Positions 23,666 through 37,289 of a stretch of 64,000 bases of DNA are shown here, in pieces. Every line of letters begins with the position of its first letter. The first letter of the stretch is position 1. Under the pieces are notes generated by a model. The model ran no database searches, was not told where the DNA came from, and saw only the letters and a list, made by a program, of their open reading frames with translations. This DNA is from Saposhnikovia divaricata. Lineage: Eukaryota > Streptophyta > Magnoliopsida > Apiales > Apiaceae. Both the position numbers and the translations under genes were made by a program. The stretch lies in the NCBI GenBank assembly GCA_036435485.1, contig CM071596.1:64901001-64965000 (forward strand), read 5' to 3'.

Positions 23666-25640
23666 TCAATATATATGTATAAAGGAGGATAGCGGGAGTT
23701 TAGGTGGCGCTCTAATATCGTCTCAATCGATTTTTTTAATTTTCTAGAATTTTAAACACTAATAAATATAAAAATATCAATTAGCATATTAGAAGTAGAA
23801 TAGGAGTTCGAATTTATAAAGGAGAAGAGTTCGAATTTATAGGGAAGACATATGATTAGAAGTTTTATTGGAAGTATAATAAGTATTTATAAGGCATATG
23901 ATTAAAAATTCTATTGGAAGTAGAATAGAAGTTCGAATTTATAGAGAATAAGAGTTAAAATTTATAGAAAAGATATATAAATAAAAGTTCTACTAGAACT
24001 AATAGGTGTTCTAATTTATAAAGGAGAAGAGTTCGAATTTAAAGGAAAGACATATGATTACAAGTTCTATTGGAAGTATAATAAGTATTTATAAGGCATA
24101 CGATTAAAAGTTCTATTGAAAGTAGAATAGGAGTTCGAATCTATAGAGAATAAGAGTTCGAATTTATAGAAAAAATATATAAATAAAAGTTCTACTAGAA
24201 CTAGAATAAGTGTTTGAATATATAGAGCAGACATATAATTAAATATTTTATAGAAAGTACGATCTTCTTAAAATATATTTTTTATATAAGTTAATTATAT
24301 TTATATTAGGAAAATTTATTCATAAATCCAATACTATTGTCATGAAAAAAGTCACCGTATTTAAAAAGAAAAGAATTGATGTGTTAACATAATAAAAGAA
24401 CAATGAGTAAAAGAACAATCTCATGCAGCAATCCTAAATAAATACAGGAGTATCTATAAAATAAAGAGAAAATAAAATGTGTTTTCATTTTCTAAAACTC
24501 CAAAAATTTTAGAAAATCTAGAGAAATTAGAAATTGGAATTCACTCTATTTTTTAGGTTTTGATTTCAAGGAAAAAAATTGCTGTGTAAGATAAGTATCA
24601 TCAATAATATGTAATGAAGTTAGAATTTAGATCCCAAACGAGAGCGGCTCGAAACGTGTTTAACGGGAAGACGACTCACTATAAAAAATTGTACTAGCTA
24701 TTAAAATATCATATGATGTTATAAATTATATTTTATTTTTATGATTTGATTTTTATGGATAAACATTATCATACAAGTAATATGTGTAAAAGTTAGGCTT
24801 TTCGTCTTAACGAGAGAGCGAATCAATAGTAATAACTGTGTTTAACAAGAAAACGGTTCATTAGATAAGACCGTATAAAAGATGTTTAAATATATAATTA
24901 ATACAAAAAATAAAAAGTTTTATTGGAAGTAGAATACGAGGACGGTGGAGACGTCTTTTACGATTTTTTAAATCTATACATCTTTTTTCCTAGAAATCCT
25001 TTATTTTAACTTTTTTATACAATTTAATTATACTTGCATTACAAAAAATATCCATAAATGTAATATTATTCCCGTAACGAAAAGTCTTAGTATTTTAACT
25101 TTTTTTTTATATGTTAACATAACAAAAAGACATTCCCATGCGAAAACTGTAAATAAATACAAGAATATCTATAATATACAGAAAATATAAGATATATTTT
25201 CATCTTTTAAAACTCCATAAATATTAGAAAGTTTAAAGAATATAAAAATTGGAATTCACTCTCTTTATATAATGAAGTTAGAATTTCGGTTTCAAATAAG
25301 AGCGGCTCGAAACGTATTTAACGGGAAGACGGCTCGCTAAAAAAGATTGTATTAGCTTTAAGAATTTGATACTGAAGTCATAATTTTTTTTATTTTTACG
25401 GTTTGATTTTGTAGATAAAAAATATTATATAAGTCTTTATAATATATGTTAAAAATTGGGATTTCCGTTTTAACGAGAGAGCGGCTCAATCGAAAGAATC
25501 GTATTTAACAAGAAATTGATTCATTAGAGAAGATTATTTAATTATAAAAATTTAATATTAATATTATAATATAACGTAAATGTATTGAATTTTTTTAAAA
25601 ATATTGTAACGCAGCCGCGAAGCGCGGCTTTATTAACTAG
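23666..25640 (+). mobile_element. Helitron B, unit 1 of a head-to-tail pair
   Basis: It starts TCAATATATATGTATAAAGG (23666) and ends with a GC hairpin (GCCGCGAAGCGCGGC, about 25614-25627) and CTAG (25637-25640). The host site GGAAA|TTGATTCATAAAG can be restored from related copies in the window, giving the A|T target of Helitrons. Inside, two related modules share GAGCGGCTCGAAACG and AACGGGAAGACG (near 24640 and 25300). Noncoding. Confidence 0.8.
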
Positions 25641-27464
25641 TATATATATAAAGGAGGATAGCGGGAGTTTAGGTGGCGCTCTAATATCGTCTTAATCGAT
25701 TTTTCTAATTTTCTAGAATTTTAAACACTAATAAATATAAAAATATCAATTAGCATATTAGAAGTAGAAATAGAATAGGTGTTCAAATTTATAAATCAAT
25801 TAGCATATTAGAAGTAGAAATAGAATAGGTGTTCAAATTTATAAAGGATAAGAGTTCGAATTTATAGGGAAGACATATGATTAGAAGTTCTATTAGAAGT
25901 ATAATAAGTATTTATAAGACATACGATTAAAAGTTCTATTGAAATTAGAATAGGAGTTCGAATTTATAGAGAATAAGAGTTCGAATTTATAGAAAAAATA
26001 TATAAATAAAAGTTCTACTAGAACTAGAATAGGTGTTTGAATATATAGAGCAGACATATAATTAAATATTTTATAGAAAGTACGATCTTCTTAAATTATA
26101 TATTTTTTAGATAAGTTAATTATACTTATATTAGGAAAATTTATTCATAAATCCAAACTATTGTCATGAAAAAAGTCACCGTATTTAAAAAGAAAAGAAT
26201 TGATGTGTTAACATAATAAAAGAACAATGAATGAAAGAACAATCTCATGCAGGATTCCTAAATAAATACAGGAGTATCTATAATATAAAGAGAAAATAAG
26301 ATGTGTTTTCATTTTCTAAAACTCCAAAAATATTAGAAAATCTAGAAAGTATAAATTGGAATTCACTCTATTTTTTAGGCTTTGATTTCAAGGAAAAAAA
26401 TTGTTGTGTAAGATAAGTATCATCAATAATATTTAATGAAGTTAGAATTTCGATCCCAAACGAGAGCGGCTCAAAATGTGTATAACGGGAAGACGGCTCA
26501 CTATAAAAGATTGTACTAGCTATTAAAATATCATATGATGTTATAAATTTTATTTTATTTTTAGGATTTGATTTTTATGGATAAACATTATCATACAAGT
26601 AATATATCTAAAAGTTAGGCTTTTGGTCTTAACGAGAGAGCTAATCAATAGTAATAATTGTGTTTAACAAGAAAGCGGTTCATTAGATAAGACCGTATAA
26701 AAGACGTTTAAATATATAATTAATACATAAAATAAAATATTTTATTGGAAGTAGAATACGAGGACGGTGGAGACGTCTTATATGATTTTTTAAAACTATA
26801 CATCTTTTTTCCTAGAAATCCTTTATTTTAACTTTTTTATACAAGTTAATTATACTTGCATTACAAAAATATATCCATAAATGTAATATTATTCTCGTAA
26901 CGAAAAGTCTTCGTATTTTAATTTTTTTTAATATGTTAACATAACAGAATGACATTCCCATGCGGAAACTGTAAATAAATACAAGAATATCTATAATATA
27001 CAGAAAATATAAGATGTATTTTCATCTTTTAAGACTCCATAAATATTAGAAAGTTTAAATAATATAAAAATTGAAATTCACTCTCTTTATATAATGAAGT
27101 TAGAATTTCGGTTTCAAATAAGAGCGGCTAGAAACGTATTTAACGGGAAGACGGCTCGTTAGAAAATATTGTATTAGCTATTAGAATTTGATACTGAAGC
27201 CATAATTTTTTTTTATTTTTACGGTTCGATTTTATAGATAAAAAATATTATATAAGTCTTTATAATATATGTTAAAAAGTTTGGATTTCGGTTTTAACGA
27301 GAGAGCGGCTCAATCGAAAAAATCGTATTTAAAAAGAAATTGATTCATTAGAGAAGATTATTTAATTATTAAAATTTAATATTAATATTATAATATAACA
27401 CAAATGTATTGAATTTTTTTAAAAATATTGTAACGCCGCCGCGAAGCGCGGCTTTATCAACTAG
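25641..27464 (+). mobile_element. Helitron B, unit 2 of a head-to-tail pair
   Basis: It follows the CTAG of unit 1 directly with TATATATATAAAGGAGGATAG and ends with the hairpin GCCGCGAAGCGCGGC (about 27438-27452) and CTAG (27461-27464). Sequence order matches unit 1 throughout with roughly 90-95 percent identity. A local direct repeat (AATTAGCATATTAGAAGTAG at 25752 and 25800) is private to this unit. The leading TC is missing. Confidence 0.8.
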
Positions 27465-27710
27465 TTGATTCATAAAGAAGAAATTTTAGTTAGATAAAAT
27501 ATAAAAGTTATTGTATTTTACCTGAAAAAGGAAATTATTTAGTTCATAAAAAAATAGAAAAGATAATATGTTTTAGCTGAAAAAGGAAATTGATTAGTTA
27601 GTAGATATGTAACTGAGTTAGGGTAAATAAGTAAAATCAACCGGTACCGTACCGACCGACCGACCGACCAACTAACCAACCAACCAAATTTTTAATGTTT
27701 CGGCTTTTAT

Positions 27711-28061
27711 TTGTGGAAAAGGAGAGAATTTGTTTATTTGCGGAAGTTGTCTTCTTCTTCTTTTCTAAAAAGGAAACATTTACTTCTTAATTTCATAATT
27801 TTTTTCAAGAAATTTTTCCTTCATTTGAAATATTTTACATTGGTCTGAATATCAACCGACAAGTAAACAATAAAAAATATAATTTTGATCAAATAACTAT
27901 AAACAAAAATATATTCCAATAAAGAGCCCAAGAAACATCGAAAATTCCAAAAACAATTTTAAATTAAAAATATATAAAACAACGCAACCAAAATCGTAGT
28001 AACCTTTATCATCAGGGAAAAAAGGATCTTTAATGCGTAAACAATATAATAGTGCATGTAA
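27711..28061. other. AT-rich spacer
   Basis: No gene or repeat recognised between the cut 5' end of Helitron A and the Tourist MITE. Confidence 0.5.
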
Positions 28062-28435
28062 GAGCATCTCCAATGGTGTCAAGCCCTTAGGTAAAATTCA
28101 AAATAAATTACCTTAAATAAGATATATAGAGAATTTGTAAAATTTTGTCCACTCCAATGGGACAAAACTCTTAGGTAAAAATATAGATAACCACAATAGG
28201 TTGGCTATATTTGTCGAACCTTTAGCAACCTGTAGTTTAACTCCACATCATCAATTACCATATAAAAATAATACATTCCATTTTTAACAACTTGAAATAA
28301 TAATAACATACCATTTTTAAAATATAGCCAACCAATATAGTCAATCTCATTGGAGTAAAACACGTTACAGGTTCAACAAATTTTACATAATCAATATTTA
28401 GCCAATCATTTTACAAAACACCGTTGGAGATGCTC
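28062..28435. mobile_element. Tourist (PIF/Harbinger) MITE
   Basis: The ends are GAGCATCTCCAATGG and CCGTTGGAGATGCTC, inverted repeats typical of plant Tourist-like MITEs. TAA lies directly on both sides (28059-28061 and 28436-28438), the target duplication of this superfamily. The 374-bp interior is AT-rich with inner inverted similarity (AGGTAAAATT...) and no coding sequence. Confidence 0.9.
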
Positions 28436-29227
28436 TAAGTAATAGTCATTTTGAATAATTATGTATATATGAAGGAAACAAATAAATTAAAAAGAATATG
28501 AACAAAGAAAGTTTTCGAATTAAAAGTAAAACATTTTCTCCTTACAACTATTTTGTCCCTGTATATGTTATTTTGTCCCTGTATATGTAATCGATAAACG
28601 ACTATCAAGATATAAGAATACGATAATGTGTGTTAGAAATAATAGCATATTCCAGAAGTTTGAACTTTAAAGTCTTCACTAAACAAGAAACTATAATTTT
28701 GGATGTATTTTAAATGATTGTGTATTTCAAGGGAAGATTGATCCTAGAAATTATATAATGAATAAATATAGGCTCAGAGAAATGTGTATGCCATTTTTCA
28801 CATTTAATTAAACACTTTTAATTAATTTAATTTGGGAATCAATTAATCCTTATATATCGAATGAATTATAATAATCCGTATTCAAAACAAGTAATGAATC
28901 AATTAACTATTTTAAAACCCAAATCTAGAATGGAAATGAATTAAAAAAAGAGTTAAAGAGTAGTGTCACTTATTCGGAATATTTTTCCAAAAAAGTTTCC
29001 AAATAACATGATAACACATGATTGATTTTAATTTGTGTGCATGGGATCCAATCTTATTATCGAAAAATTACCTAATATATAAGTGTCATATCAACATTTT
29101 AAAAAAAAATTAAGCATCATTTCGAGATAACTAGCATTATCCTTAAAAAAAAATTAATCCAAACTAAAATCCATTTATATTCACAAATCACACACACGAA
29201 AAGCTTTTCAAAAACTTAAAATCTATA
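28436..29227. other. AT-rich spacer
   Basis: No gene. A 20-base unit, TTTTGTCCCTGTATATGTTA or a close variant, is repeated in tandem at 28551-28590. Otherwise nothing recognised. Confidence 0.5.
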
Positions 29228-30945
29228 TCTATACTATTATATAAATTCCGAAACATTGAAAGTTTTGGTACCTGTTTTTTGGTACTAAGTGAATTTACTT
29301 ATTTACCCTTCATTATAAAGAAAAATATATATGATATCTAATTCCTAAAATAAATAATAACATAATATGATTAATGGTAAGTAGTCGATTGCTTTTTTTC
29401 ACAATTACTTTTAATTGAATATATTACCTTTTATAAACACCTACTAATCTTACAATCACAAATATCTATACTATTATATAAAAGCCGAAACAATAAAAAA
29501 GTTTTGGTATCTATTTTTTGTTACTAAGTGAATTTATTTATTTACCCTTCATTATAAAGAAAAATATATAAGATATCTATACTATTAAAACTCCTAAAAT
29601 AAATAATAACATAATATAATTAATGGTAAGTAGTGGATTGCCTTTTTTCACATTTACTTTTAATTGAAGATATTACCTTTTATAAACACCTACTAATCTT
29701 ACAATCATTAATATATACCCGAAAATATCACATCATATTTTTCAATTATTAATAAAATATATTAAAAATCTGTATATGTTGTTTATAAAAACATCAATCG
29801 TATCATATCTTACAATTATTAATATTTCCTTTCAAATTACAACATGTTACCTTTTTAATTTAAAACTAATCTTACAATCATTAATATATACCCGAAAATA
29901 TTACATCATATTTTTCAATATATTTTTCAATTATTAATAAAATATATTAAAAATCTGTATATGTTGTTTATAAAAACATCAATCGTATCATATCTTACGA
30001 TTATTAATATTTACTGTCAAATTACAACATGTTACCTTTTTAATTTAAAACTAATCTTACAATCATTAATATATACCAGAAAATATTACATCATATTTTT
30101 CAATTATTAATAAAAATATATTAAAAATCTGTATACGTTGTTTATAATAAGGAAACATTAGTATAATCCGTAAACATGAGTATATTAAATTATATTAAAT
30201 TAAAATTCATTAATTAAAATAATGGTAAGTAATCGATTGCCTTAATTAAATTATAATTACTATAAACTAATCAATTACCTTTTTCACATAAATCGTATAA
30301 TCTTTTTAATTTTCACGTTACCTTTCTATTTCTATAGCTAAAATATATTTTTTTCCAATTATATCACGGGGGTTCTATTTAATAAAAGAAACTAATAATA
30401 TTCTGATATTAATAATTAACTAATTTTCTTTTTCAGCTAAAACGTATCATCTTTTATATATTTTCTAACTAAAATCCCTCTTTTAACAGAAATATCACGT
30501 ACAATATTAATTTCTTCTTTTCAAAAACCATTACGAGCAATTTTATTTAGTAAAATAACGTAATTAAATTACAAATACTATAAACTAATCAATTACCTTT
30601 TTCACCGAAAACATGTTACTTTTTTAATTTTCTTTAACTAAATCCTCACTTATTCTAATCATTACACGGGCATTATATTTAATAAAATAAAAGAATTATT
30701 TTATAATTACTAATAATTAAACAATTATTTTTTTCAACTAAAACCTATCATCTTTCTACATTTTCTGACTAAAATCTCTCCATTTTTAGAAATATCATGG
30801 ATAACATTTATACAACTATTATCAAATCATCTTATATAAAAATTTAAGCCTCCAAAATTAATATTTCAAAAAATAATTTAAATTAATACAAAAAATTTTA
30901 TATAATATTTTAAAAAATCCGTGCATCGCACGGGTTTTAAGCTAG
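29228..30945 (+). mobile_element. Helitron C, plus orientation, with duplicated 5' end
   Basis: It starts TCTATACTATTATATAAA after an A (29227) and ends with the hairpin CCGTGC-ATC-GCACGG (30919-30933) and GGTTTTAAGCTAG (CTAG 30942-30945) before T. This is the same terminal family as Helitron A and the copy at 58801, in the opposite orientation. A second 5' end, TCTATACTATTATATAAAAG, begins at 29465, so the first 237 bp are duplicated in tandem. A block of about 180 bp with CAATCATTAATATATACC is present three times (about 29697, 29873 and 30056). No coding sequence. Confidence 0.8.
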
Positions 30946-32829
30946 TATATTATAATGCCAGGAGATCGGAAATGCACCAGAACAGTTTAAGGTATTTTTC
31001 TTGAATTTTAGTTTTTTTATTTTTCTTATTAAAATTATTTTCTTGCATTAAATAACTATTAATGACAATTTATTTAGTCATTAATTACACCTAATAAACA
31101 TATATTCAATTATTCTATTTAATTTGTTAAAAATTATCAAACTTTATTTGAACATTATAGTTATTATTTCAATTTTAAATATTAATTATACACAGTTAAG
31201 TTTATTTTTAGGTAAAATGACGTCTAGCAATTGTTTATATCGCGTTATTTTTTATTCCCTATTCAAGATCATTATATTTTATTTTCGGATGATTATAGGG
31301 TAGATGGCCTTAACTTCTCAAGCAATTTTTATTATCAATGATTGTGAAAGTACAAGATATTTACTTAATTTCTGGAATTGTATAAAAACAATACAGACAA
31401 ATTTTTAATTTTGCACATGAATAAATTATACATGAGTTATGATAAAATCGATTTAATTTAACAAACCCAGCCATTTATCGGAAGAAAATCGATAAAAAAA
31501 GCTATACACCCATTGTTTCATTACATTGTGTCGAAATAAAATTTTATTCTAATTAAACAAATTTTTTACACTATTATTGAATATGTATATTATGAGAGGG
31601 GTGTCGGCTTTAAAAAATGTTATTAACCTGAACTTCTCAAGCATTCTTTATTATCAATGATTGTGGAGTCATAATAAACCAGGAGATCAAAGAGGCTTTC
31701 ACTCAAGTTTCAAAATATTTTTCTTGATTTTCACATTTTTGATTTTTTTATTAAAATAATTTTTTTTGGATTTAATAGCATTTTAATTAGTCAGTAACTG
31801 TACCTATTAAACTTATATTAAATACACTTTATTTTATACTTAATATAAAATTTTAGCAATCTTTATTAGAATATTATAATTATTATGTTAATATAAAATA
31901 TTAATTATTATCTAAAAGCACAATTATTTCAAGGTAAAACGATAAAATAAACTTATGTATATCGTCTATTTCTAATCCTTATTCAAAATTGATGCAATTT
32001 TTTTCGGCAATAATAAATAGACGATTTTAACTTTTCGATTAATTCGTAATCAGTGACCGTGAGAATCATGATAAGATACGGAAGCATATAAATTTTTCAA
32101 TTAACATCCACAATTTAAATACAAGCAATATTGTATAATTTACTTTTACACATGAACAATTTACACATGGAGTGTGATCAACTCGATTAAATTGAACCAA
32201 TCCAACCTTTTTCTTTATTGATTAAATCAATGAAAAAGTTATACATTCGTTGTTTCAATATATTGTGTTGGATTAAATTAATATTCTAACTACACAAGTT
32301 CTTATACCATTACTAATCAATTAATCATGCATGTATGCTATGAGACGAGAATTCATTATGCATGTATGTTATGAGATGTGCGTAAGTCAATCACATCTTT
32401 TATCACATTTACATTTTGCTTCTTTTTTTCATCATACAAACAAATTTTTCAACAAACTAAGCAATCACGTCTCTCATAATGCCACTGACAGCAAAAATGA
32501 TACAAAATGTTACTTTTAGTTATCCATTGTTGAACTTTACAAATGTTTATCAATATTGGATTTTAAAAGCATTTTTTATGTAACAAAATAGGTGTCGTCA
32601 ATATCTTCGAAAATATTATTATTAATACTTAAGAGTTTAACTGAACCATGTTTTCCTTTTGCTAATTATTTTCTCTATAATTTTTTAACATTCAAATTTA
32701 GTTACGTTTTACACAAGTTTCAATTCATCACATCAAATTTCAAATAATAAAACTCAACAAACAATGATGTTATATATACGATTTTAAAAAATATTTTCGT
32801 GACGCGCGTAGCGCGACTTTGTTACCTAG
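30946..32829 (+). mobile_element. Helitron D, plus orientation
   Basis: The 3' end is clear: hairpin CGCGC-GTA-GCGCG (32803-32815), then ACTTTGTTACCTAG (CTAG 32826-32829) before T. The 5' end is less certain; it may abut Helitron C at 30946 (TATATTATAATGCC). The interior has a direct duplication of about 720 bp, shown by CCAGGAGATC at about 30959 and 31679 and by CTTCTCAAGCA(A/T)T. Noncoding. Confidence 0.6.
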
Positions 32830-33837
32830 TATCTTAATAATGTGAGATTAAGAATCACATTTTCCAACACTTTATTCGACCGCCTTTTTGATTGGTGAAA
32901 GCATGGTTTCTAAAATGTTCCCTTCTCACTGGGTTTGTGTAGTTGCCATCTGTAAAGAGTGATAATTGTAGTGCCTCACCTTTTCTCTTCTCCAAAATTA
33001 GTCAGGGGCTTTCAACCGATTTTCATTTTTGGAAAACCTCAAATTTTTTAATTTTCTTTGTTCATTCTTATTTTCTTCAATAATCTCCATTTTTGGTGAG
33101 AGTTTTCAAGATTTCTTGTTTGGTTTTGCTTAGTCTCTCCTTGTGAGAGTTTGTTTAATTTCTCTCTTTTGTGAGAGGTTTGTTATTCGCTTCTTGATTG
33201 TGAGCGGGGATCTTGATTTAGTGATAAAATTTTGTATGAAATTGCAGTTCTGATCGATAGCTCAAACGATAGCTCCATCAGAGATGATGAAGAGGGAACT
33301 AGTAATCCAACGAGGATGCATGAAGTGGGTACTTGTATTTGTATATACATTATCTTCAAAATATCGTTTAACTGTCTTTTCATGAGAACAAACGATTGCA
33401 ATTTACTGTTTGTTCGACTCGATCAATGGTGTAGATACCGTATGACTTTTTATTATTGAATTAACACATTTGTTCTTAAAAAAAAAAGAATAAACTATAA
33501 AATTTCTAGATGTTTATAAATATGCCTATTATAGAATAAAACTTACTAGTACACTTTTGAGCATAAATGGCATCGTGTTCCCAAAAATGAAAAATGGAAT
33601 CATTTCACCTTTTTTACTTGACCTACCCCCGGCGGTCCGACCATTTACAACTGTCATTTCTTGAACATTTGTTTGTCCGCCCAATAAATTTTCTAATAAA
33701 GATACACCTCTGATATAGGTAGATCGATGTTTTGAATTATTAACATATTTTTTGACAGGGAAGTATTAACGTATTTCATGTTAGTTTTCTTTTACAATTA
33801 TTGTTTGTAATTATACAATTATATTAAACCCAAATAT
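32830..33837. other. unassigned sequence, possible LINE 5' UTR fragment
   Basis: A less AT-rich stretch with two GTGAGAG blocks (33141, 33171), in the style of plant L1 5' UTRs (compare 37200-37275). A short frame begins at about 33235 after TTTTGTATGAAATTGCAG but shows no domain. I do not call a gene. Confidence 0.35.
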
Positions 33838-34855
33838 TGAAAATTTGTCGGATTTAATTTTCGGTACGATTATCCTAATTATTAAAATAAAATTTGGTTT
33901 ATGGTACGGTTATTCTAGTTATTGTTAACTAGCCAATTGTCATTTTTACATTTAATTTTAGTTGAATGTATTATCTTTTTTAAGCACCTAAAAACATTAT
34001 TAACCGTATTATATCTTTCAATCACTAATATATTTTTTTCTAATTACCTTTTTATTATAAATCTAATCTTACAATCATTAATATATACCCAAAAATATTT
34101 CGATTATTAATAAAATATATTAAAAATTCGTATACGTTGTTTATAATAAGGAAACATAAGTATATTCGGTAAACATGAGTATATAAAAACACAATTGCAA
34201 TATTAAATAAAATTTATAACATAATAAAAGAAACCTGTGCATCGCACGGGCATTGAAAGTTTGTCGGTTGATTTTCAGCACGTTCATCCTAATTATTAAA
34301 TTAAATAATAAAATAATATAATTAATGATAATTAGTCAATTACCTTTTATAATTAAAAAATGTTTACCTTTAATTGATGTATTACTATAAACACTTAAAT
34401 TATCATATATTCTAATCAATAATATTTCTTTTCTAATTTAAACACATTAACTTTTAATTTAAAACATAATTTTGCAATAATTAATGTATACCAAAAATAT
34501 CACACCATATCTTCTAATCACTAACAAAATATAATAGAAATTTGTATACAACGAATAATGACCGTTAGATTTTTAGTAAAAAATCAGAACTCTTAAATCT
34601 AATGTTTAGATATATCATATGATTAAATTTATTAACTAAAATTTCAAGTTTCAAATTCCGTCAAGGATATATTTATTTTAAAATTTTATAATACATATTT
34701 TAAACAATACATATTACTAATTAAATTTATATTAAATAATTTCAATTTAAATTAAAATATTTATTGGAAATATGATTATATAAAAATATAATTATAATAT
34801 AAATTAAAATTTATTACATATCAAAATAAATTCATATATCGTACAAATTAGCTAG
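33838..34855 (+). mobile_element. degenerate Helitron fragment
   Basis: It contains blocks shared with Helitron C (CAATCATTAATATATACCC, TATTAAAAATTCGTATACG), a hairpin CTGTGC-ATC-GCACGGG at 34216-34231 without the usual tail, and a GCTAG end (CTAG 34852-34855). A unit with TTGAAA(G/A)TTTGTCGG is present twice (about 33838 and 34254). The 5' end is missing. Confidence 0.5.
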
Positions 34856-35382
34856 TATATATATATACTTCTTGCAACTTCAGTGAATTACTTGCACAAT
34901 TCCTTAGCGATAACTTAAAAGAGTTTGTACAAATCAGTAACAACAACTTCCTAATAATTTCTTTAAAAAATTAGAATTTTTCTTTGATATTTTATTTATT
35001 TAAAAGAATAATAAATCAACGTTTTTTCTTATTTTTAGGAAATTGATAAATAAATTACAAATTTTCTATTCAAACTCCATATTAATATTTTTATTACTTA
35101 AACGCCCATAAATTGGCTATTTTAACTCCATCATACTCCATTATATTGTAAATATTCATGTAATTTACATGTGAAAATGAAGCTTAAATATCAATGTGTG
35201 GAGCTAATTTATCATTTATCATTTTTCTACTTTTATTAATAAAAAAATATTTCTTTTTATATTCTCCATTTTAAATACTTAGATAAATTTTAAATATAAT
35301 ATTTTAAAATTTCTAAATATCTTTTATCCTAAATCTAATTTGAGATCGATATTTAATAAGGAAATCGATAACTAAGCTCCTA
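34856..35382. other. AT-rich spacer
   Basis: No gene, repeat or signal recognised. Confidence 0.5.
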
Positions 35383-36389
35383 TCTATTACTATATATTAA
35401 ACGAGAACATAAGGGTAAAAATTGCTAATAAAATGGCTATGAAATGTCAATTTTACCCCTTCACGTTAAAAAATTACAAAAGTGCCACCATTTTATAATT
35501 TATACTAAAAATATATTACTTTGTGTATTCAATAAGAATCGAACCTTAACCTCCGTTCACGAATCTTATGTCATAACCAAGTGTGTTACATTGATTCTTG
35601 AGTTTATTTTAAAAATCTTATTAGATTAATCACATCTTCTTCTCTTATTTTATTTTTTTGTTATAACTTTTGAGTAAATAAAATATTTGTTTACATTATT
35701 TATGTAACTCCGGATTTTTTCAATTTCCGTAATTTTATATATAACTATATAAAATGTTGGTTTATATTATTATTATATAACTCCCTTTTTTAGTTTGTGT
35801 ATATAATATTACTATACATTCAATCATTATTATAATTTTTTATTATTTTGTAGTTTTTTTTCAATTAAATGGATATCAATTATGTTGCAATTGTTATATT
35901 TTATATTTTTAGATAAAACTATATCTCTTATTATAAACTTAATACAAAAATGCAAACAAGAATCACATTCTCGATGAAAATTGAACACAAATCTATAATA
36001 ATTAGGTCAATTGAATATGTCGAACTCGCAGAAGTTAAAGATGCAACAAATCTATTATCTATTACTTCTATCTATCTATCAATAGGATTGTGTTTCAATA
36101 AATCTATTTATAAAACATAATTATAAGTAGATCATATAATTTTAGGTTTACAAAAATTTAAAATATGAGTTAAATTAGAGATTTTTGGTCGACCAGCCAC
36201 TTAGATTTTGACGATTTAATATATAATTGATGTAAGAAAGATAAAAATTAAAAAATGTAGGAAAACTTTTGAATTTATGTTTAAAAGGAAGAACTTTAAA
36301 AATAAGATCTATTTGTTTATAGAAAAAAACGTGATCAGTATGTAATGTTAGATGTAAATAAGATATGATTTTTTAGATCATAAATATTA

Positions 36390-36694
36390 CTCCCTCCGTC
36401 CCTCTCATTTCTTTACAATTACTATTTTGGGTCGTCCCTCTCATTTCTTTACATTACCCTAAATAGTAAGTTTACCCCACTATTACATCCACTACTTTCC
36501 CCCACTATCTCATATTTATTAATAAAAAATACTATTATACCCACTACTTTCCTCCACTATCTCAAATCTATTATTAAATATTGATAGGTCCAACTACTTT
36601 ACCCACTTTTCATCTAAATTTACTCATTTTTTTATGCATTGTCTTGGTCTCCGTGTCCCCCTCCAATGTAAACAAATGAGGGGGACAGAGGGAG
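36390..36694. mobile_element. Stowaway MITE in Helitron E
   Basis: The ends are CTCCCTCCGTCCCTCTC and GGGGACAGAGGGAG, with TA on both sides (36388-36389 and 36695-36696). The sub-terminal CATTTCTTTACA is matched by TGTAAACAAATG. The 305-bp interior is AT-rich and noncoding. Confidence 0.9.
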
Positions 36695-37289
36695 TATAAA
36701 ATTACACTTATTATTAGTAATAACCCGTCGTATTATTACTTAACTATAAATTATGATAATACATATTTTATATAATACATTAAAATGATGCATTATGTCA
36801 TATAATTTAGATTGATAAATGAAACTTTAAATATATGGACACCATTAAACATTTTAAAAGTTATCATTTGTAATTTTTTAACTATGAAAAACAGTATATT
36901 TGTCCATATATGTTATAGTCGATTTATAAATTATTAGTCTGCATTATGAAATTATTAAATTATCTTAAGTAAAATACATTAATTTTCAAAAGAGCATATA
37001 AAATAATTGAATTTTAGTCAAAAACGAGTTTTCATAATTTAACCTTTCAATAATATGTAATGATTGAGTTATAACATACTTCCTCCGTCCCACCCAATTG
37101 TTTACACTTTTCAAAGGATGTCCGACACGCATTTTAAGGTGAATATTAAGGATAGTTCCATAACAAAAATTCCCAAACTTTCTTTTATACAATAAGTTTT
37201 CTCTCCATATTTGTGAGAGTCTGGTTTTCTCTCCATATTCTTAATTATTTAAGAATATTTGTGAGGGTTCTTTCTTTTTTGGAGTATTC

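Larger units (their letters stand above)
22605..27710 (-). mobile_element. Helitron A, minus orientation, 5' end lost
   Basis: At the plus-strand left edge, CTAG (22605-22608) is followed by the hairpin CCGTGC-GAT-GCACGG (22617-22631), the complement of a Helitron 3' end. The body has many GAAAAAGGTAAT-like blocks, and near the right edge (27641-27690) there is an ACCG/ACCA microsatellite and AATGTTTCGGCTTTTAT. These also occur in the full copy at 58801-61179, where 12 further bases complete the 5' end, so this copy stops short at about 27710. It is interrupted by the tandem Helitron B array (23666-27464). No Rep/helicase gene, hence non-autonomous. Confidence 0.75.

Noticed and set aside
27641..27690. 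ACCG/ACCA repeats as a CRISPR-like or satellite array
   Set aside because: A short microsatellite that is a fixed part of the Helitron A family 5' end (also at 61110-61141).
33232..33459. 75-codon frame as a small gene
   Set aside because: No domain and no supporting splice or promoter signals beyond a T-rich leader; possibly LINE 5' UTR.
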